This document shows positions 61,136 to 64,000 of a stretch of DNA of 64,000 nt, piece by piece. Numbering within the stretch: the first letter of the stretch is position 1; every line of letters begins with the position of its first letter. The stretch is from JBDSSS01 sp963764195 (GTDB lineage Bacteria > Actinomycetota > Actinomycetes > Actinomycetales > Dermatophilaceae): NCBI GenBank assembly GCA_963764195.1, contig CAVXRG010000003.1:620001-684000 (forward strand), given 5' to 3'. A model generated the notes under the pieces. That model was given only the letters and a program-made list of their open reading frames with translations, had not been told where the DNA came from and searched no databases. Position numbers and translations under genes: made by a program.

Positions 61136-63286
61136 GTGCCCCAGCAGCCCACCCCGCAGCCCCCGCAGCCCACGCAGCCTCCCGTCGCCCGTCGTCAGCC
61201 CGTCGTCCGTGAGCACCATGGTGACCGCTTCGAGGACCCGTACTCGTGGATGTCCGAGCGCGACGCCCCGGAGTTCCTCAGCCACCTCGCCGCGGAGAAC
61301 GGCTGGGCCACCGCCCAGACCGCCCACGTCCAGCCCCTCGCAGACGAGATCTACGAGGAGTTCCGCTCCCGGGTCCGCGAGACCGACCTCTCGGTGCCGG
61401 TCCGCCACGACCGCTGGTGGTACTACTCCCGCACCGTCGAGGGCGAGCAGTATGCCGTCGATGCCCGCGTCCTCGTCGAGGCCCACCCCGCGCGTCCCGC
61501 CCTCGAGGGCGACCACGGCCCGGCGGCCGAGGAGGTCCTGCTCGACCAGAACGCCGAGGCGCAGGGCCATGACTTCTTCTCCGTCGGGGCCAACGAGGTC
61601 TCGCCGGCCGGTGACCTCATCGCGTATGCCGTCGACGTCGTCGGCGACGAGCGCTACGACGTGCGCGTCCGCCGGATCGCGACGGGGGAGGTGCTCGACG
61701 AGGCGGTGCGCCGCACGGGCGGGTCCCTCGCCTGGTCCCTCGACGGGCGCCACCTGTTCTACACGCGCGTCGACGACTCGTGGCGCCCGCACCAGGTCTG
61801 GCGCCACGAGCTCGGCACCGACTCAGCGGCCGACGTGCTCGTCCACGACGAGCCCGACGAGCGCTTCTTCGTCGGCGTCGGCAGTTCGCGCGACGACCGG
61901 TGGGTCATCATCGCCATCGGCTCCAAGACGAGCTCGGAGTTCCGCCTGCTCGATGCCTCCGACCCCCTCGGTGAGCCCCGGGTCGTCGCGGAGCGCCGCC
62001 CCGGCGTGGAGTACGACGTCGAGCCGTTCGGCGACCAGCTGCTCGTCATCCACAACGCGGGCCGGCCCAACTTCGAGCTCGCCGTCGCCCCGGTGACGAG
62101 CGAGAGCCCGGACGACTGGCGGTCGCTGTCGGTCACGACGGAGGACGAGTACGTCACGGGCGCAGAGGGTTTCGACGACTTCCTCGCGATCGCGCTGCGC
62201 AGCGAGGGCCAGACCCGGGTGCGGGTTGTCCTGCGGGACGAGTCGTCGCCGACCGGCCTGGGGGAGAGCCACGACATCGACTTCGGCGAGGCGGTCGGCA
62301 CCGTCGCGATCGGGTCCAACCCCGAGAGCAGCACCCCGACCGTTCAGGTCATGCACGAGTCACTCGTGTCACCGCGCAGCATCAGCGACTACGACGTGCG
62401 CACCCGCACCCTGACCACCCTCAAGCAGCAGGAGGTCCGGGGCGGGCACGACCCCGAGGACTACGTGCAGGCGCAGGCGTGGGCGACCGCACCGGACGGC
62501 ACCGAGGTCCCGATCTCCCTCGTCCACCACCGGGACACCCCCCTCGACGGGACGGCGCCGGGCCTGCTCAACGGCTACGGCTCCTACGGCATACCGAGCG
62601 ACCCGTGGTTCTCCGTGCTCCGGCTCTCCCTGCTCCAGCGGGGCTGGGTCTTCGCCGTCGCCCACGTGCGCGGCGGCTCGGAGCTGGGGCGCCCGTGGTA
62701 CGACGACGGGAAGCTGATGGCCAAGACGAACACCTTCACCGACTTCATCGCCTGCGCCGACCACCTCATCAACACCGGCGTCGTCGCGCCCGACCGCCTC
62801 GCGGCCGAAGGCGGTTCCGCCGGGGGCCTGCTCATGGGGGTCCTCGTCAACACCGCGGCCGACCGCTTCCGCTTCGTCCACGCGTCGGTGCCCTTCGTCG
62901 ACGCGCTCACGACGATCCTCGACCCCTCCCTGCCGCTCACGGTCATCGAGTGGGAGGAGTGGGGCAACCCGCTCGAGGACCCGGCGGCCTACGCGCTGAT
63001 GAAGTCCTACACGCCGTACGAGAACGTCGCCGACGAGCGGCACCCAGCCCTGCTCGTGACGACGGCGCTCGGCGACACCCGTGTCTACGCGACGGAGCCG
63101 GCGAAGTGGGTGGCCGCCCTGCGCCACGTCACGCGCGACCGGTCAGACACCGCGCCGATCATCTTCCGCACCGAGCTCGCCGCCGGGCACGGGGGTCGCT
63201 CGGGGCGCTACGACACGTGGCGCCAGTGGGCCTGGGAGACCGCGGTGCTCATCGACCAGACGCGTTCGCGGCCGGTCACACCCTGA
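61136..63286 (+). CDS. S9 family prolyl oligopeptidase (protease II-like)
   Basis: A 716-residue serine peptidase of the oligopeptidase B/prolyl oligopeptidase family. After a Pro/Gln-rich N-terminus, EDPYSWM begins the seven-bladed propeller; the alpha/beta-hydrolase domain carries Ser561 in EGGSAGGLLMG, Asp647 in LGDTRV and His685 in AGHGGRSGRY. HVRGGSELGRPWYDDGK is typical of the oligopeptidase B branch, so cleavage after basic residues is likely but not certain. No signal peptide, so it is cytosolic. GTG 61136 is predicted leaderless. Confidence 0.92.
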   Translation: MPQQPTPQPPQPTQPPVARRQPVVREHHGDRFEDPYSWMSERDAPEFLSHLAAENGWATAQTAHVQPLADEIYEEFRSRVRETDLSVPVRHDRWWYYSRTVEGEQYAVDARVLVEAHPARPALEGDHGPAAEEVLLDQNAEAQGHDFFSVGANEVSPAGDLIAYAVDVVGDERYDVRVRRIATGEVLDEAVRRTGGSLAWSLDGRHLFYTRVDDSWRPHQVWRHELGTDSAADVLVHDEPDERFFVGVGSSRDDRWVIIAIGSKTSSEFRLLDASDPLGEPRVVAERRPGVEYDVEPFGDQLLVIHNAGRPNFELAVAPVTSESPDDWRSLSVTTEDEYVTGAEGFDDFLAIALRSEGQTRVRVVLRDESSPTGLGESHDIDFGEAVGTVAIGSNPESSTPTVQVMHESLVSPRSISDYDVRTRTLTTLKQQEVRGGHDPEDYVQAQAWATAPDGTEVPISLVHHRDTPLDGTAPGLLNGYGSYGIPSDPWFSVLRLSLLQRGWVFAVAHVRGGSELGRPWYDDGKLMAKTNTFTDFIACADHLINTGVVAPDRLAAEGGSAGGLLMGVLVNTAADRFRFVHASVPFVDALTTILDPSLPLTVIEWEEWGNPLEDPAAYALMKSYTPYENVADERHPALLVTTALGDTRVYATEPAKWVAALRHVTRDRSDTAPIIFRTELAAGHGGRSGRYDTWRQWAWETAVLIDQTRSRPVTP

Positions 63287-63316
63287 CACGTCGTCGAGAG
63301 CGCTCGGGGCGCCTCC

Positions 63317-63322
63317 TAGACT
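63317..63322 (+). promoter_or_regulatory. hisD: -10 box of a leaderless hisD promoter
   Basis: TAGACT ends six bases before ATG 63329, the third use of this word with leaderless spacing in the window. Confidence 0.5.
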
Positions 63323-63328
63323 TGCCCC

Positions 63329-64000
63329 ATGATGTCCACTCTCGACCTGCGCGGGCGCACGCTCGACGTGCGCTTCCTCCGGCAGGCCATGCCCCGTGCC
63401 GAGTTCGACGTCACGGCCGCCCTGGAGCAGGTGCGGCCGATCTGCGAGGACGTCGCCCATCGCGGAGCGGAGGCGCTGCGCGACCTCGGGGAGCGCTTCG
63501 ACGGGGTGCGCCCGACCCGGCTGCGCGTCCCGGCCGACGTGCTGGCAGCGGCCCTCGAGCAGCTCGCACCCGATCTGCGCGAGGCGCTCGAGGAGTCGAT
63601 CCGCCGCGCCCGCCTCGTCCACGCCGACCAGCGCCGCACCGACACCTCGACCCTGGTCGTGCCCGGAGGCGTCGTCACCGAGCGCTGGGTGCCCGTCGAC
63701 CGGGTCGGGCTCTACGTGCCGGGCGGCATCGCCGTCTACCCCAGCAGCGTCATCATGAACGTCGTCCCGGCCCAGCTGGCAGAGGTCGGCTCGCTCGCGG
63801 TGGCCTCACCGCCGCAGCGGGAGAACACCGGCGTCTTCACCGGTTACCCGAACCCCACGATCCTCGCGACCTGCGCGCTGCTCGGGGTGGAGGAGGTCTA
63901 CGCCGTCGGTGGCGCCCAGGCCGTCGCGATGTTCGCCTACGGCTTCGAGGAGGAGCTCGACGGCGAGCGGGTCGTCTGCGACCCGGCCGCCCTCGTCACC
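63329..64000 (+). CDS. hisD: histidinol dehydrogenase HisD, N-terminal half (cut by window edge)
   Basis: The first 224 codons of HisD, which oxidises histidinol to histidine in two NAD-dependent steps. TERWVPVDRVGLYVPGGIAVYPSSVIMNVVPAQLAEV and the later ILATCALLGVEEVYAVGGAQAVAMFAYG are family signatures. ATG 63329 is followed at once by a second ATG (63332); the leaderless -10 box supports the first. The zinc-site residues of the C-terminal half lie outside the window. It is usually first in a his operon. Confidence 0.93.
   Translation, partial: MMSTLDLRGRTLDVRFLRQAMPRAEFDVTAALEQVRPICEDVAHRGAEALRDLGERFDGVRPTRLRVPADVLAAALEQLAPDLREALEESIRRARLVHADQRRTDTSTLVVPGGVVTERWVPVDRVGLYVPGGIAVYPSSVIMNVVPAQLAEVGSLAVASPPQRENTGVFTGYPNPTILATCALLGVEEVYAVGGAQAVAMFAYGFEEELDGERVVCDPAALVT

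Overview
The window is very GC-rich chromosomal DNA from an actinobacterium. The gene set and order (mraZ-rsmH-ftsL-ftsI-murE-murF-mraY-murD-ftsW-murG-murC-ftsQ-ftsZ-pgeF-yggS-sepF-yggT-divIVA, a DnaK-independent principal sigma factor with a Lys/Ala-rich tail, a SAM-IV-type riboswitch, many leaderless starts with a TANNNT box 6-8 nt before the start codon) fit the Micrococcales, most likely the Intrasporangiaceae or a close relative. MurE carries the DNPR motif, so the peptidoglycan probably contains meso-diaminopimelate. The family placement is inference; the phylum is secure.

Layout. 1-5 kb: a cut ADP-ribosylglycohydrolase, two small membrane proteins, a DoxX-type membrane protein with an operator-like palindrome, a FemABX-type transferase and a tandem pair of MmpS-like membrane-anchored proteins. 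5-15.7 kb: HrpA helicase, PAC2 protein, a family-A polymerase coupled to a MalY/PatB-type aminotransferase, EcsC and DUF1232 proteins and a DUF4192 protein. 15.8-19.75 kb: SAM-IV riboswitch and metX, a universal stress protein and rpoD, ending in a strong terminator. 19.75-21.96 kb: a decayed accessory patch with frameshifted and truncated genes on the minus strand. 22-29 kb: a membrane serine/threonine kinase, then a minus-strand moxR-DUF58-transglutaminase operon.

29-49.1 kb is the division and cell wall (dcw) cluster. Its promoter contains MraZ boxes at 10-bp steps, and similar boxes in reverse orientation face the divergent moxR operon. Most cell-wall genes overlap by GTGA or ATGA and are probably translationally coupled; ftsZ has its own promoter region, and a strong terminator follows it. 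The cluster makes and flips lipid II (murE, murF, mraY, murD, murG, murC, ftsW), polymerises septal wall (ftsI, ftsL, ftsQ) and builds the Z-ring and pole (ftsZ, sepF, divIVA). 49.2-64 kb: a DksA/TraR zinc-finger protein with a histone-H1-like tail, lspA, an RluD-type pseudouridine synthase, dnaE, an AlkZ-like glycosylase, a second RluA-type synthase, a large secreted nuclease, an S9 peptidase and the start of hisD.

Three things stand out. The octamer GTATGCCG occurs 21 times on both strands and is absent from the accessory patch. MraZ-type boxes flank the moxR/mraZ divergent region. Four genes (murE, the DksA-like gene and two in the decayed patch) are broken by single-base frameshifts, the murE one joining murE and murF into one continuous reading frame. 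No rRNA, tRNA, CRISPR array or intact insertion sequence was seen.
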